Shown here piece by piece: positions 26,421 through 39,500 of a stretch of 64,000 nucleotides of DNA. Position numbers and translations under genes: made by a program. Source of the DNA: Apostichopus japonicus (lineage: Eukaryota; Echinodermata; Holothuroidea; Aspidochirotida; Stichopodidae). The stretch lies in the NCBI RefSeq assembly GCF_037975245.1, contig NC_092574.1, positions 26,022,713 through 26,086,712 on the forward strand, in the 5' to 3' direction. Under the pieces are notes generated by a model. It had not been told where the DNA came from. It searched no databases and worked only from the letters and a program-made list of their open reading frames with translations. Every line of letters begins with the position of its first letter. Within the stretch, counting starts at the first letter, position 1.

Positions 26421-28034
26421 CAGCCCCCAGGAAGCATGGGTTAGGGTGCCAGCAAAAATGTGGGATGATGAATATTGTATGTTTTCATAATAATATACCA
26501 AATTATTACTGAAGGCTTCAAAATTGGAGTGGGGGGGGGGGCTGGTGACATAACTGTCTCTTGGTCTAGCTCTCGACACCACCGAAGTTAGGTAGAGGTG
26601 TGATGAGGAGTGGAATGATGAGAGGGATTGGGGGGTGGGGGGGTGAGGTGGCATAGAGCAATCAGGAGCTGGAAACAATTTAAGCTCTGATGAATATTCA
26701 GGATCAATGACATTCTTTAATCTCGTTTGAACCAATTTCTAAATTTTCTTTGGGTTAATGGTGCTTTAAATGACTTGGAATCAACACTGCTTTCCTTCCA
26801 TGTATAGGCAAAATAGATCATACAAAATATCAAATGGGGAAGAAAGATTTGGGTGGAAATGTGGACATTTTATAACACAGATAAAATCTGTTAGTCTCAA
26901 ATGGAAGGTTTAGATTATGTGCCACTGATTAAATGTTAGTACTTTACCTGTTGGGTTTTCTGTTCTGTTGAAAGTATACATAGTATCTATTGGTGTTTGT
27001 CCTCAAGTGTGTTCATTGTTGTCTCTGTGAAGATTCTAGAAAGAGTCAGAATTAAAATAGAATTCAGAAACAGAATACCATGCCTCTTTGTTATTTCTGA
27101 CAGTTTTGTACTCTTGTTTATAATGTAGCAGATGCCTCGACTAGATGGTGGAAGCCTCTACCTGCACCAGTGGTACATAGATATGATGATGGAAGGGTGA
27201 ATTATCTTCTGTATTGATTAAAGCGGTTGGGGAATGAAGGAAGGGTAGGGGACATTGGTAAAGTTTGGGGGTAACCAGGATTCCTCAATGATTCACAAAG
27301 GTAATGAACTGAAACTGGGTCAATAGTGAAGTCGATATACAGAAACCCTAAAATTGACAAGTCCAATTATATTTAACATCGTTATCTTATTTGGTTACTT
27401 TCAAATTAGTTGTCTCAGTGCATCTGTCTCCCTCCCTCACACCCCCCCCCCCACCCACCCCCATCTCTCACATAAATGCACAATTTTCAAAACAATGATT
27501 TACACGGTGAAAATGGTGCTACAACGGTCCCGTTGATAATCGTCGAAGTTATGGTGTACGAAAATTGGAAGTAGAGGTCGCTATGACACAACGTCTTTAA
27601 TAGACGAACGTGTGTAACCCATTTTTTTTTTTCATTTATTGAAACCAGTATAAATATAGCATATTTATAAAAAGGAGTACACATGTCAAACTAAAAATAA
27701 ATAAATATGAAAACCATGATAGATAAGATGTTCAAATCATTGCACATCAAGAAAGCGTTAAAACTATGTACATTACTAGAACTAGGTGAAACAATTAGTA
27801 AAATTAATTAAAAGGTTCCAAATTACCAAATTGAATGTAATAGTCTCCATGGGGACTATATGGAGAATAAGGAAGTTCCCATACGGAATCGAAGATCAGT
27901 AGATCCAGCAGGGGTGGGTGGTGGATAATAGGCTATCAAAGCAGACAATTTTAGCAAAATTGTGAATTTAATTAATTGATTTAAATGAATTTAGTGATCA
28001 TGTAGATGATCCAATAGCCGATTGTTATCGTCCA

Positions 28035-28056
28035 AGAGAGAGAGAGAGAGAGAGAG
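28035..28056. repeat. (AG)11 microsatellite
   Basis: A perfect AG dinucleotide run. Confidence 0.9.
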
Positions 28057-28869
28057 TGATTTGCAGGAGTAACAGTAAATCATATGGAATGGAAAATGAT
28101 GTGTGCGGGCAGAAACATATTCCTGCCTCTATACTTTCAAAAGTGGGGGATCCCTCTGTCGGGGCCTGTGCCCTTTAAGAACGTCTCATACCACTCAATA
28201 TTTTGCAAAAAGCATGTTACAGGAAAATCCGGTGCTGTCATCAAATTCCATAATACGTTCGGCCTTTCATCTTTACCTGTTGACTGGCTTAGGATGTTTA
28301 AATGGCTACGGTATACTTGTCGCTTTTTCATGCGAAAGGTGTGTGGGGGGTGGGAGGGGAGGATTTGGGGTGATGGGGATGCAGCTCAACCGTCAATTTG
28401 AAGAAATTCTCCCATTCCGAAGGGCGAAGGCGGAGACTACGTAGAACTGTCGATGAGAGTATCGCGATTTGTATGGTGGCCGCCGGTTGTGTTACCAATT
28501 ACAGAATGATCTTTTCTTCTTGTCATTCAATAAGCCAGAACTGATCATCTCCCTGTTGGTCCATCGCTTGGAGAGATATGTAAGTACAGGTAGACACAAA
28601 TAAAAACAGGTAGAATAAAAACAAAGAAATGTCAGATGGACAGACACAAAATTTTAGCTAAAATTTTGCCTAGGCAAACTAGAGATCGAAAATGACAACA
28701 CGGAGAATATCAAAAGTCTTGCAAATAAAGCAAAAACAGGGAGAATTTGAATATAAAAGGACAAGATCACAAGAGTATAGTTTCGTTAAAATGAAATGAT
28801 ACAGGTAAGCCTAAATGAAGAACTGAAAACTGACTGAAATTATAAGCAATGGAAAAGGAGCAAAGATAC

Positions 28870-28950
28870 TGATAGCTTCAGTTGAACGGTATTTGAACCA
28901 TTGACCTCTCTCCGTGTAACGCAAAGATCACTGGTTCGAATCCCGATTTA
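28870..28950 (+). repeat. tRNA-like remnant (possible SINE head)
   Basis: A perfect B-box-like GGTTCGAATCC lies at 28934-28944, preceded by a plausible but degenerate tRNA-like stretch. The T-arm stem pairs at only about three of five positions and no acceptor stem could be closed, so this is not an intact tRNA gene. It may be a tRNA-derived SINE head or an old tRNA pseudogene. Confidence 0.3.
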
Positions 28951-29429
28951 GCAATGAACATGTTTGCTTCTGTCCATTGTTAAAAAGATAATTAGAAGAA
29001 ACCACTCAATGCAAAATCCTGAACGATAAAACGTGTTGAAGCTGGCATGGCAGCCACTGACCCAGCGGGTCAGGTCAAGTAGGAAGCCCGTGAAAATATA
29101 TATAGAAACAGAATACTATATTCTCATTTTCATAAAATGAAAACTGACTCGACTGAAGATGTGGGCTAGCTGGGATGAGATCCAAGCGACCCAACCAGGC
29201 TGACTACCCAAATGACCTCAAGCTGCTGATTGGCAGAAGACAACAAGGAGCCAATCACGGAACCCGCCTGCAACGCTACACATAATTAAAACAAGGAATG
29301 TTGCCATTTTGTACCCAAGCGGAAAGTGATATATCTTGTCAAAATGTCATCTTAATGTAACTTGACAAGTCACAACCCAACATTTTTTTCACCATACTCG
29401 GGATCTCGACTGACATTCTACGGAAGCGT

Positions 29430-29570
29430 AGGAGACGTTTTGATGATGCACAACAACTCGTCAACACGACAAGAAGTTGACAATCGACGTTTGACGACAT
29501 CATACCAAATTGTCATGACGTCAAAAATCTGAAAATTGACGTTTTGTCGAAAGACGTACGTAATTGTACA
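29430..29570 (+). promoter_or_regulatory. Cluster of CRE / GACGT motifs upstream of RNF14
   Basis: Within about 140 bases there are a full palindromic CRE TGACGTCA (29516-29523) and several GACGTTTTG or ACGTACG half-sites. The first RNF14 start codon lies about 1 kb downstream. CREB/ATF-family proteins recognise TGACGTCA, so this may be part of the RNF14 promoter or an upstream enhancer. No transcription start can be placed. Confidence 0.35.
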
Positions 29571-30513
29571 GTGTGATTAACAACTCTGTAATTGCACTGT
29601 TTTTAAGCAAAGTAGAAGATAGCACCTTGAATACTCAAAATTATTTTCAAGAATTATATGCCTCCTTATAATTTTTACGCAGTAAAAGTTTACTTCTATC
29701 AAGTTCTTTCCGGACTTCCGTAGGTCAATGTCTTCGGATTTCAATCTCTTGCGTAATAGCTATCGCAAAATGTATATTAACACCAAAGGTTGAATTTAGG
29801 CTAGCCAAGATTCTGTCCTTACAGTAGGAATGCTATGACAATTGTCATGTGCACGATATACGTGGACTAGCAGAGAGCAACAAAAAGACTGGCCCTTACT
29901 TTTGAGCTTTGCCTGATGTTTCTCTTCTACTCCAACATAAAGTGCACGAAGAGAACTAATTAGAGACAAAGGTATTTATATATAAAGCAAACTAAGGTTA
30001 CATAACAAAATTTAGTTTGTCAATGTAACATGCCTAACACTGTACAGACAGTGCGGTGAGTGCTACTAGGTTAGGCCTTTACTAGGCAAAGCCTAAGTTC
30101 AGTTAGGCTACGCCAGGCTAAGCATACTTGGGCAACTTAGGTAACTAAGGGCTAAGTTAGGCCTAACCAACATAATTGCACAACCGTTGATGTAAGCTTC
30201 TGCTTAATTACAGAATACCTAGCAACTCTTGAATCTCACAGACTATTATATCGATACTCGATGTACAGTGTAAAGGGATATACAGTAGTAAACAATGTAC
30301 TGTCGTTCTTCGCAAGCTGGAAGTGTGTGAGTGTTATGATTGCCAGTGATACTCAGTCTATAAGGCCTTGTCTTGAGGCTTAAAGTCTTTCAAGTATCAG
30401 ATAGTTTTGTTACTTTCAGGAAGCCTGAACAGTCATATTCCTATCTTTGGCATTACCTTTTGTTGTTTTCTAAGGAAGATGAGGTAACACAGAAACATTC
30501 CCTGACTTACAAT

Positions 30514-33500
30514 ATGTCCGACAGTGATGACCAAGAAGATGAGATAACAGCTCTGTCCAGTATCTACGAAGAACGAGTCTTTACAGCAGCAGATGATAAA
30601 AAGGGAGGGCAGTTTGTAGTTAATGTGACTTTGCCAGAGAATTTCCACGTACAGTTAGATGGGCCAGTTTGTGTCAGTGTTGCCCTGAAAGCAGGTACAG
30701 AGAACAATCGAAGTTGATTGAAGATTGGAAGAGTTGTTTTGGTGATTTCATGTCAAACTGCAGTAGGATTTCTGTAGAAATAATATTCTATTACTTGATT
30801 CTGACATCAGTGTCAATTAGACAGTACAGTGGCATAACTAGGCTGGCGTGGCTGGTGCAAACTGGGACCTGATGTCGAGGACCCAAGAAATATGACCACA
30901 AGTTGACTAAAGACAAGTTTTGAAATCAGATTTTATTCATTTTAAATTTTAATTATATTTTTGTCCATCTTTAACACTGTTCAGTACAGTCTTTTAGTTC
31001 TCTCCCGATATCCACCAAAAAGAAAATTCAAATGCAACCCTGTCCTAAACAGAGAAAGCCTGAGAGTGCGGCCTTGTCTGAGCATCTCAAGATGCCAAAT
31101 ATATACTTTATCACTCAAGCCCAAATGATGACTGGGATTGGGTGAAAGTGGACTCTCCTTTGGAGGCCCATTTCTATTGCTACACAGGCCAGGTTGCTCC
31201 TTCCTATGCCACTAGTACAGTACATTCAGTAGTTTATTGTATGTGTTATGAACAAGAAACAACATTTTTTTCAATTTTAAAGCAGTATGTTTCATTTGAT
31301 GGTAATCTTCAAAGTTTTGGTATCTGTCAAGTGTCAATGAAGAGCTGAGAATTTGTTTAACAAATTCTTGAATCATATCTTACATACTGCAAATTGATTT
31401 AATCACATATCTTTTTAGACTTGTTACATATCTTTTCTATAAACATCGCTAAATTGACTGCCATATCTCCAGTACATTCCCCGCAAAACTGGAAAGAAAT
31501 GCAATTTCACATGATAATTAATTGTCAACTCGACTCCCCAAGTACAGAGAGACTAGTGAAGACTTTCTTCCCTTGCTGATACTTTGAAAGAATAATCCTT
31601 TTCTCTTTGCAGGAGTCAGACCATTCAAGAAGGATGAAGTACATCTGCTCCCTCTAGAATTCCTGCCCCCAGTCATGCTGCACTTCCAATATCCTGCTGA
31701 TTACCCATCATGCAAATCACCTCAATTTACTCTGTCATGTAAATGGCTTTCACCAAGGCAGGTTGGTACATTGAATTTCATGGAAGTGTTGACTCTCTCA
31801 GTGTCTATAGTTTTTCTCCTCTTTTACAAATTTTGAAGACATTGCTTTACAGGATGCCTTGTGCACTTTATTATAGAGCTTTGTGAACTGTAGCAATGTT
31901 AATCCTAACAAATCTACTAAGGTGACCTTTGGTTCTTGATATGAAATTGTTTTGATATGTGGGTATTGCCCCAGACCAGGTTTATAATTTTGTGGCATCT
32001 GATGTACGTTAAATGTACAACTGGACATGATCACAGAGGTGCCAGATCACATTACAGGCAAAGTGACACTTTGAAAATTCATCCATTTTGGGTTTGGAAC
32101 CAGACTGAGAAGTTGGGCTGAACAAACTGCTAATTGCTTGCATTATCTTGTTACCCAAATTGTTTGTATATCGACATGTAAGGAGATGAGATAAGAGTTA
32201 AGACAAACTATGTAATAGTACACCAAATGTCCCAAGATATGGGAGGGTTGCCTACTGTAGCAAGGAATGGAAAGACACTATGCCTACGTATGACCTGTTA
32301 ATGTTGTGATATGCTATTCTTATGACTATGTATGACCTGTTAATGTTGCGATATGCCATTCTTATAACTATGTATTACCTGTTAATGTTATCTAATGCCA
32401 TTCTTATGACTATGTGTGACCTGTTAATGTTGTGATATGCTATTCTAATGACTATGTATGACCTGTTAATGTGGTCTAATGCCATTCTTATGACTATGTG
32501 TGACCTGTTAATGTTGTGATACACTATTCTTGGGCAGGTCCAAGCTATTTGCACTGTGACGTACGGGACATTTCAGAGACTTAAATGTGTCTAAAAGTTA
32601 TAAAAAAATCTATTTTCCAGAAACTTTTTCAGGTTTTCATATTTGTTATTGCTGCTACTGTATTGCAAACTCATGAAGATTTCCTACACTTGCTTTAATT
32701 AGGTCCCATCTTAATTAATGTATAGTGTGACGTACGGGACCAGAGAAATTTGTGTTTTTTTTACTAAAGAGCAAAGCTGAAATCGCTCTGAAATTAGGAG
32801 GGCAGTGATCAAGCTGTTATAACTAGTGAATAGCCTAACCTTCCAAGGGCTAAGCTGTAACATATTAGAAAAAAATATGAAGCCATTCCAGTTCAGTGAT
32901 TACACTAATGAAAATTGTCCTGTGACGTACGGGACATGTGACATACGGGACAATTTGTCCAAATAAAAATTGACTATGAAAACTTCAAAACTCATATTTT
33001 TATTCCTGAATATACCATAACAAGCTGATTTCTACATAAAAACAATTTGGATATGCCAGAACAATGTCATTGGTAATTTCATGCCATATTTCCTTCTTTC
33101 TGGGATCGAAAAGAGCAGTGACTGTACTTGTGAGATCATTCCACTACATTAAACATGGAATGCGTAAAGTATAAATCTACTCTACACATTCATCAAATAC
33201 TCTTAACATCAATTCTAGCTTTGTTAGACCACAAATGATTCAAGATGTAAAGTTTTAGTGCATATCTGTTTCGGTATATACTGTACAACACTGTATCATA
33301 CTCCCCACTATTGACCCTGAATTTGAAATATGATCCATCCCATTCAAAACATACCAAAATGTCCACAGTAACGTCCACATAATGTCCATCTATGAAACTA
33401 GTACAAGAAAGCATACTCTATAGACCTAATACTGGTTACCAGACCAAATACTCATAACATCAATTCTAGCTTTGTTAGACCACAAATGATTCAAGATGCA

Positions 33501-36500
33501 AAGTTTTGGTGCAAAACTGTTTGGTTTATACTGTACAACACTGTATCATACTCCCACTATTGACCCTGAAGTTGAAATATGATCCATCCCATTCAAAACA
33601 TACCAAAATGTCCACAGTAACGTCCACATAATGTCCATCTATGAAACTAGTACAACAAAGAAAACTCTATAGACCTAACACTGGTTACCAGACCAAATAC
33701 TCATAACATCAATTCTAGCTTTGTTAGACCACAAATGATTCAAGATGCAAGTTTTGGTGCAAAACTGTTTTGGTTTATACTGTACAACACTGTATCATAC
33801 TCCCACTATTGACCCTGAAGTTGAAATATGATCCATCCCATTCAAAACATATCAAAATCTCCACAGTAACGCCACATAATGTCCATCTATGACACTAGTA
33901 CAACAAAGAAAACTCTATAGACCTACAGTAATACTGATTATTGAACAAACTCATGAGTGATTGTCCTCTGCAAAAATTGGGCGAGCAAAACTCTATACTT
34001 GTAACTAAAAATCTCAATGTCTACTATCTAAGTTCAGGACACAAGAACATTGTTGCACAGTCATGATAGTCACCTTTCACAATAGGCCTAGGAAATGTTG
34101 AAATGCAAACTCAACATTCTTGAAGTCGTCCTCATTCAATGCAAATGTTGAAAAGCATTGTAGATGATTCTGTATCCCACACACACACACAATTGACTTC
34201 CCGATAGTATATTGAACAACACCTGGGCTGTTGGTGGTCATCGGTCAATAGTTTATTTGAAGCTACCATCTTTCAACAAAATAAATTTGTAAGCATTGGA
34301 AGGTTTCCAGTAGAGGTCCCCATTGGAGCCCATGCATGTTTATTATGTATAAATACAGGGTTTCCCCCACACTATGTCCCGTACGTCACATTTTGTCCCG
34401 TACGTCACATTTTTAATTTTGATAATTAGATTTGCTGTGAATATTATTTCAATTTTTTTGGGATGGATTTTGTTGAACAATGTTCTTAATTAGAACTTGA
34501 CAGAATATCACCAAAAAAAAATTGTTCGTCCATATCAAAACTTGAAAAAAAGTGCTGAAAATTGTGACGTACGGGACATCAGTATTTGGACACTAGCTAA
34601 TAAGCATATTTAATTGATGAACCCCCAAACAATATGTCAAAATAATTGGAAGGAAGGGTGTATCATGTCCCACATAACTTATATTCACTAAATTCATATT
34701 GCTGGCAGGGAAATAGGATTCCAAATGTCCCGTACGTCACACTGCAATTTGAATTTATGCAAATTAGCCAGCTGTAATTGTTCGAATAGGCAAAACAATT
34801 AAAAAAAATTATGAAAATCTGAAACTTCAATAATTCAGCTTTAACATGACACCACATTTAGGGTGCTTCAGTAAAGTTTGAAATTTGGCTTCTAGGGATA
34901 CAATAGCTTGGACCTGCCCTCTTATGACTATGTATGACCTGTTAATGTTGTGATAAGCCATTCTTATGACTATGTCTGACCTGTTAATGTTGTCTTATGC
35001 CATTCTTATGACTATGTATGACCTGTTAATGTGGTTTTATGCCATTATGATGACTATGTATGACCTCTTAATGTTGTGATATGCCATTATGACTATGTAT
35101 GACCTCTTAATGTGGTCATACATAGTCATAATGGCATATCACAATTATGACTATGTATGACCTCTTAATATGACTATGTATGACCTGTTAATGTTGTCTA
35201 ATGCCATTCTTATGACTATGTATGACCTGTTAATGTTGTCTTACGACTATGTTTGTTGTTTGACCTGTTAATGTTGTCTTATGCCATTCTTATGACTATG
35301 TATGACCTGTTAATGTTGTCTTATGACTATGTTTGTTGTTTGACCTGTTAATGTTGTCTAATGCCATCTTATGACTAAGTATGACCTGTTAATGTTGTGA
35401 TATGCCATTCTTATGACTAAGTATGACCTGTTAATGTTGTCTTATGCCATTCTTATGACTATGTATGACCTGTTAATGTTGTCTTACGACTATGTTTGTT
35501 GTTTGACCTGTTAATGTTGTCTAATGCCATTCTTATGACTAAGTATGACCTGTTAATGTTGTCTTACGACTATGTTTGTTGTTTGACCTGTTAATGTTGT
35601 CTTATGCCATTCTTATGACTATGTATGACCTGTTAATGTTGTCTTACGACTATGTTTGTTGTTTGACCTGTTAATGTTGTCTTATGCCATTGTTATGACT
35701 ACGTATGACCTGTTCATGTTGTCTTATGGCTATGTTTGTTGTTTGACCTGTTAATGTTGTCTTATGCCATTCTTATGACTATGTATGACCTGTTAATGTT
35801 GTGATAAGCCATTCTTATGACTATGTCTGACCTGTTAATGTTGTCTTATGCCATTCTTATGACTATGTATGACCTGTTAATGTGGTTTTATGCCATTATG
35901 ATGACTATGTATGACCTCTTAATGTTGTGATATGCCATTATGACTATGTATGACCTCTTAATGTGGTCATACATAGTCATAATGGCATATCACAATTATG
36001 ACTATGTATGACCTCTTAATATGACTATGTATGACCTGTTAATGTTGTCTAATGCCATTCTTATGACTATGTATGACCTGTTAATGTTGTCTTACGACTA
36101 TGTTTGTTGTTTGACCTGTTAATGTTGTCTTATGCCATTCTTATGACTATGTATGACCTGTTAATGTTGTCTTATGACTATGTTTGTTGTTTGACCTGTT
36201 AATGTTGTCTAATGCCATCTTATGACTAAGTATGACCTGTTAATGTTGTGATATGCCATTCTTATGACTAAGTATGACCTGTTAATGTTGTCTTATGCCA
36301 TTCTTATGACTATGTATGACCTGTTAATGTTGTCTTACGACTATGTTTGTTGTTTGACCTGTTAATGTTGTCTAATGCCATTCTTATGACTAAGTATGAC
36401 CTGTTAATGTTGTCTTACGACTATGTTTGTTGTTTGACCTGTTAATGTTGTCTTATGCCATTCTTATGACTATGTATGACCTGTTAATGTTGTCTTACGA

Positions 36501-39500
36501 CTATGTTTGTTGTTTGACCTGTTAATGTTGTCTTATGCCATTGTTATGACTACGTATGACCTGTTCATGTTGTCTTATGGCTATGTTTGTTGTTTGACCT
36601 GTTAATGTTGTCTTATGCCATTCTTATGACTATGTATGACCTTTTAATGTTGTCTTATGACTATGTTTGTTGTTTGACCTGTTAATGTTGTCTAATGCCA
36701 TCTTATGACTAAGTATGACCTGTTAATTTTGTCTTATGCCATTCTTATGACTATGTATGACCTGTTAATGTTGTCTTATGCCATTGTTATGACTATGTAT
36801 GACCTGCTAATGTTGTCTTACGACTATGTTTTTGTTTGACCTGTTAATGTTGTCTTATGCCATTCTTATGACTATGTATGACCTGTTAATGTTGTCTTAT
36901 AAATGCCATTCTTATGACTAAGTATGACCTGTTAATGTTGTCTTATGCCATTCATATGACTATGTATGACCTGTTAATGTTGTCTTATGATTATGTTTGT
37001 TGTTTGACCTGTTAATGTGGTCTTATGCCATTCTTATGACTATGTATGACCTGTTAATGTTGTCTTATGCCATTGTTATGACTATTTATGACCTGTCAAT
37101 GTTGTCTTATGCTATTCTTATGACTAAGTATGACCTGTTAATGTTGTCTAATCTATGCCATTCTTGTGACTATGTATGACCTGTTAATGTTGTCTTATGC
37201 CATTCTTATGACTATGTCTGACCTGTTAATGTTGTGATATGCTATTCTTATGACTAAGTATGACCTGTTAATGTTGTGATATGCCATTCTTATGACTATG
37301 TATGACCTGTTAATGTTGTCTAATGCCATTCTTATGACTATGTATGACTTGTTAATGTTGTTTTCTGCTATTCTTATGACTAAGTATGACCTGTTAATGT
37401 TGTTTTATGCCATTCTTATGACTAAGTATGACCTGTTAATGTTGTGATATGCTATTCTTGACAGATAACAAAGCTGTGCTGTAATCTGGATGAGCTGTGG
37501 GAGGAGAGTAAAGGTGAAGTCATTTTGTTTCAATGGATTCAATTCCTGCAAGATGAAACCTTTACTTTTTTGAACCTTAAAAACCACCTTCAATTGGACT
37601 ACTCCTATGTCCGCACCTTTGCTCGAAATGCATCGCTCAGTGGCGGAAAAGTGGAAACAACGCCTGACGCTCACGGTGGCAATGCCTCTGGTACCGAAGA
37701 TGGTGAAGCACGGGTACACAGGGTGGAGGCTGATGGCGCGGTGTCAATGGAAAGTACTGACAGTAGAGCCATCCAGGATGTTGCATCTCTTACAAACCTA
37801 ATCCAGTCTTTGGTTCATCATGATGTTGAAGAGAAGCAGCATGCATTTGATGTTGGTTTCTACCATTGTCAAATTTGCTTTGAGGAGAAGATGGGCACAG
37901 AGTGTCTCCGTTTCCCCCACTGTGAACATGTGTATTGTAAACTCTGTATCACAGAGTATTTCAACGTGCAGATCACCGACGGAAATGTCAAGGCTCTCAC
38001 ATGTCCCGAACAGAAGTGTGACTCTCAAGCATCTCAAACTCAGGTGAGTAGACATGAGTTTTGTTACTGTATTAAAACAAGTTTTGTCTTTAAGTATAAT
38101 GTACAGCCTGACTATATTTGTTGTTGTCTATTCACTGCCCACCTTATGATTGGTGGGAGCCCAGAGGTAGAATTCACAGCACAGTCTTCTCTTTGTGTCA
38201 AGGAAATAGCTTGTAAAACTTGTAAAATTTGTAAAACAGCTGCTATTGGTAAGTTCTCAGTTATACTTCAGGGAATCATTTAGTGGTCACATTGTATGGA
38301 ACAGTTATTTGGTTAATGAGTTTTCTTGCTCATTAAGATCTAGTCTGAAAAATCCCATTGTTTTTATTCAGTCTGTTGTTTACTATTATACCACCCACTT
38401 GTTCCTCCAACTCCCTCTCACATCATGCGGTCTGTGTATGATGTCTTGTAAATTCACTCATGTGTCTTCTACAGTACTTATTAGTGTGTTTTAAGTTCAA
38501 GATTAAAATCAGACCCACAATGATTCTAACTGGGTAAGTGCTTGTAGTAGAACTTTAAAACTTTTAAGTGAGACAAAATTAATCTGAGCAGCTCTCACAG
38601 TAGCTGTGTATTACTGACGGAAAGAAAAAAATGTGGGCTCTTGTTTTATTCCATCAGGTACGATCCCTTGTGAGTGAGGAACTCTTCGCTAGGTACGATC
38701 GACTTCTTCTGCAGCTCTCCTTGGACGGTATGGAGGACGTCACCAGGTGTCCACGCAACGCCTGTCAAAGTCCTGTTATGAAGGAAGAAGACAGCACAAT
38801 GGCTGTGTGTCCAACCTGTCACCTGGCCTTCTGCACTCTTTGTAACATGGCCTACCATGGGGTGTCCCCCTGTCGTATCAAGAAAGGTCAGTCTGACAGA
38901 AAGCTATCTGACAAAACTCATGGCTGAGCCAGTGCCCCCCCCTTCCCTTCTTAAATTTGATTGGCACTTAAAATTATCTGCAAGCACAAGTTTGCCCAGA
39001 ACAAGGTACATAGTGGCAAAAGTTAGCATGCCTTGCACAGAAGTATTCCTTATTGTTTACATGTGTTTTCTTATGCAACCTTATTTCAGTAATTTCAGTG
39101 TCTGCCAATACTTGTCCAAATGATTTTAGTTACAGTGCAGTCTCAATTTGGTGTTTATAACAAGTTGTTCATTGGACGACTTCCATGGCTGATTTTTTTA
39201 GTCCAAACAGAGATTTGATCTTCTGGGATGGCCTGTCGACCATTTAAAATTAGCCCTAATACAGTGTAGGATGCATACAACAGCTATTTGAGTAGACCTT
39301 GATCAACATTTTAGTTATGTTTCATACTAGACTTGCATAACATTGCAGGTTATTAGCTTGACTTGTGAAATTTAACCTTTTCTCAGTTTGGAATTGATAT
39401 GTGATGAATGAAAAGTGGTAGTTTGAAAAGTTTATCAGCGGTGAACTGTTGAGGATTAAATATTAATCTGTTAATCACTCATTAACCTTCTTTTGGAAAG

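Larger units (their letters stand above)
20021..30400. other. TFAP4-RNF14 interval: 3' UTR and intergenic
   Basis: After the TFAP4 stop there are about 10.4 kb without a supportable gene. A first AATAAA lies at 20610-20615, about 590 bases past the stop, but a much longer 3' UTR is possible. A Pumilio-like TGTATATA word near 26034 and T-rich stretches look UTR-like. Poly-C (near 21291 and 27440), poly-G and a 62-bp minisatellite interrupt it. Small open frames are not convincing. Confidence 0.5.
34921..36622. repeat. 851-bp tandem duplication within the minisatellite
   Basis: Landmarks recur at exactly +851: 34921 and 35772, 35111 and 35962, 35712 and 36562 (850-851). Two near-identical blocks, about 34921-35771 and 35772-36622, therefore form a recent higher-order duplication. 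The first block starts immediately beside the transposon end. The second has no transposon before it. Confidence 0.85.
34920..37460. repeat. 42-bp minisatellite in RNF14 intron 2, right part, reaching the exon 3 acceptor
   Basis: About 2.5 kb of tandem units share TATGACCTGTTAATGTTGTC and ATGCCATTCTTATGAC. A shorter variant (GACTATGTTTGTTGTTTGACC) alternates with the 42-bp form. The final unit runs without interruption into the splice acceptor GCTATTCTTGACAG at 37451-37464; repeat units read GCTATTCTTATGAC at the same position. The repeat therefore includes a copy of the sequence just upstream of the real 3' splice site. Open frames in it are products of the repeat. Confidence 0.92.

Noticed and set aside
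26328-26735. Antisense 135-codon Pro/Ser-rich frame
   Set aside because: It is the complement of G-rich runs, low in complexity, with no ATG of note and no similarity.
28440-28600. Possible start of a THAP-like protein (MVAAGCVTNYRM)
   Set aside because: Only a dozen residues suggest it, a stop follows quickly, and the required Cys/His spacing is not completed.
30373-30513. Upstream extension of the RNF14 first coding exon
   Set aside because: The frame is open but starts with a non-ATG codon and crosses a good acceptor at 30420. The RWD domain begins right after the ATG at 30514.
36997-37179. 60-codon frame in the RNF14 intron array
   Set aside because: A translation of the minisatellite; the peptide repeats with the DNA unit.
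34921-37460. CRISPR-like array of regular repeats
   Set aside because: Units abut without unique spacers, there are no cas genes, and the setting is a eukaryotic intron.
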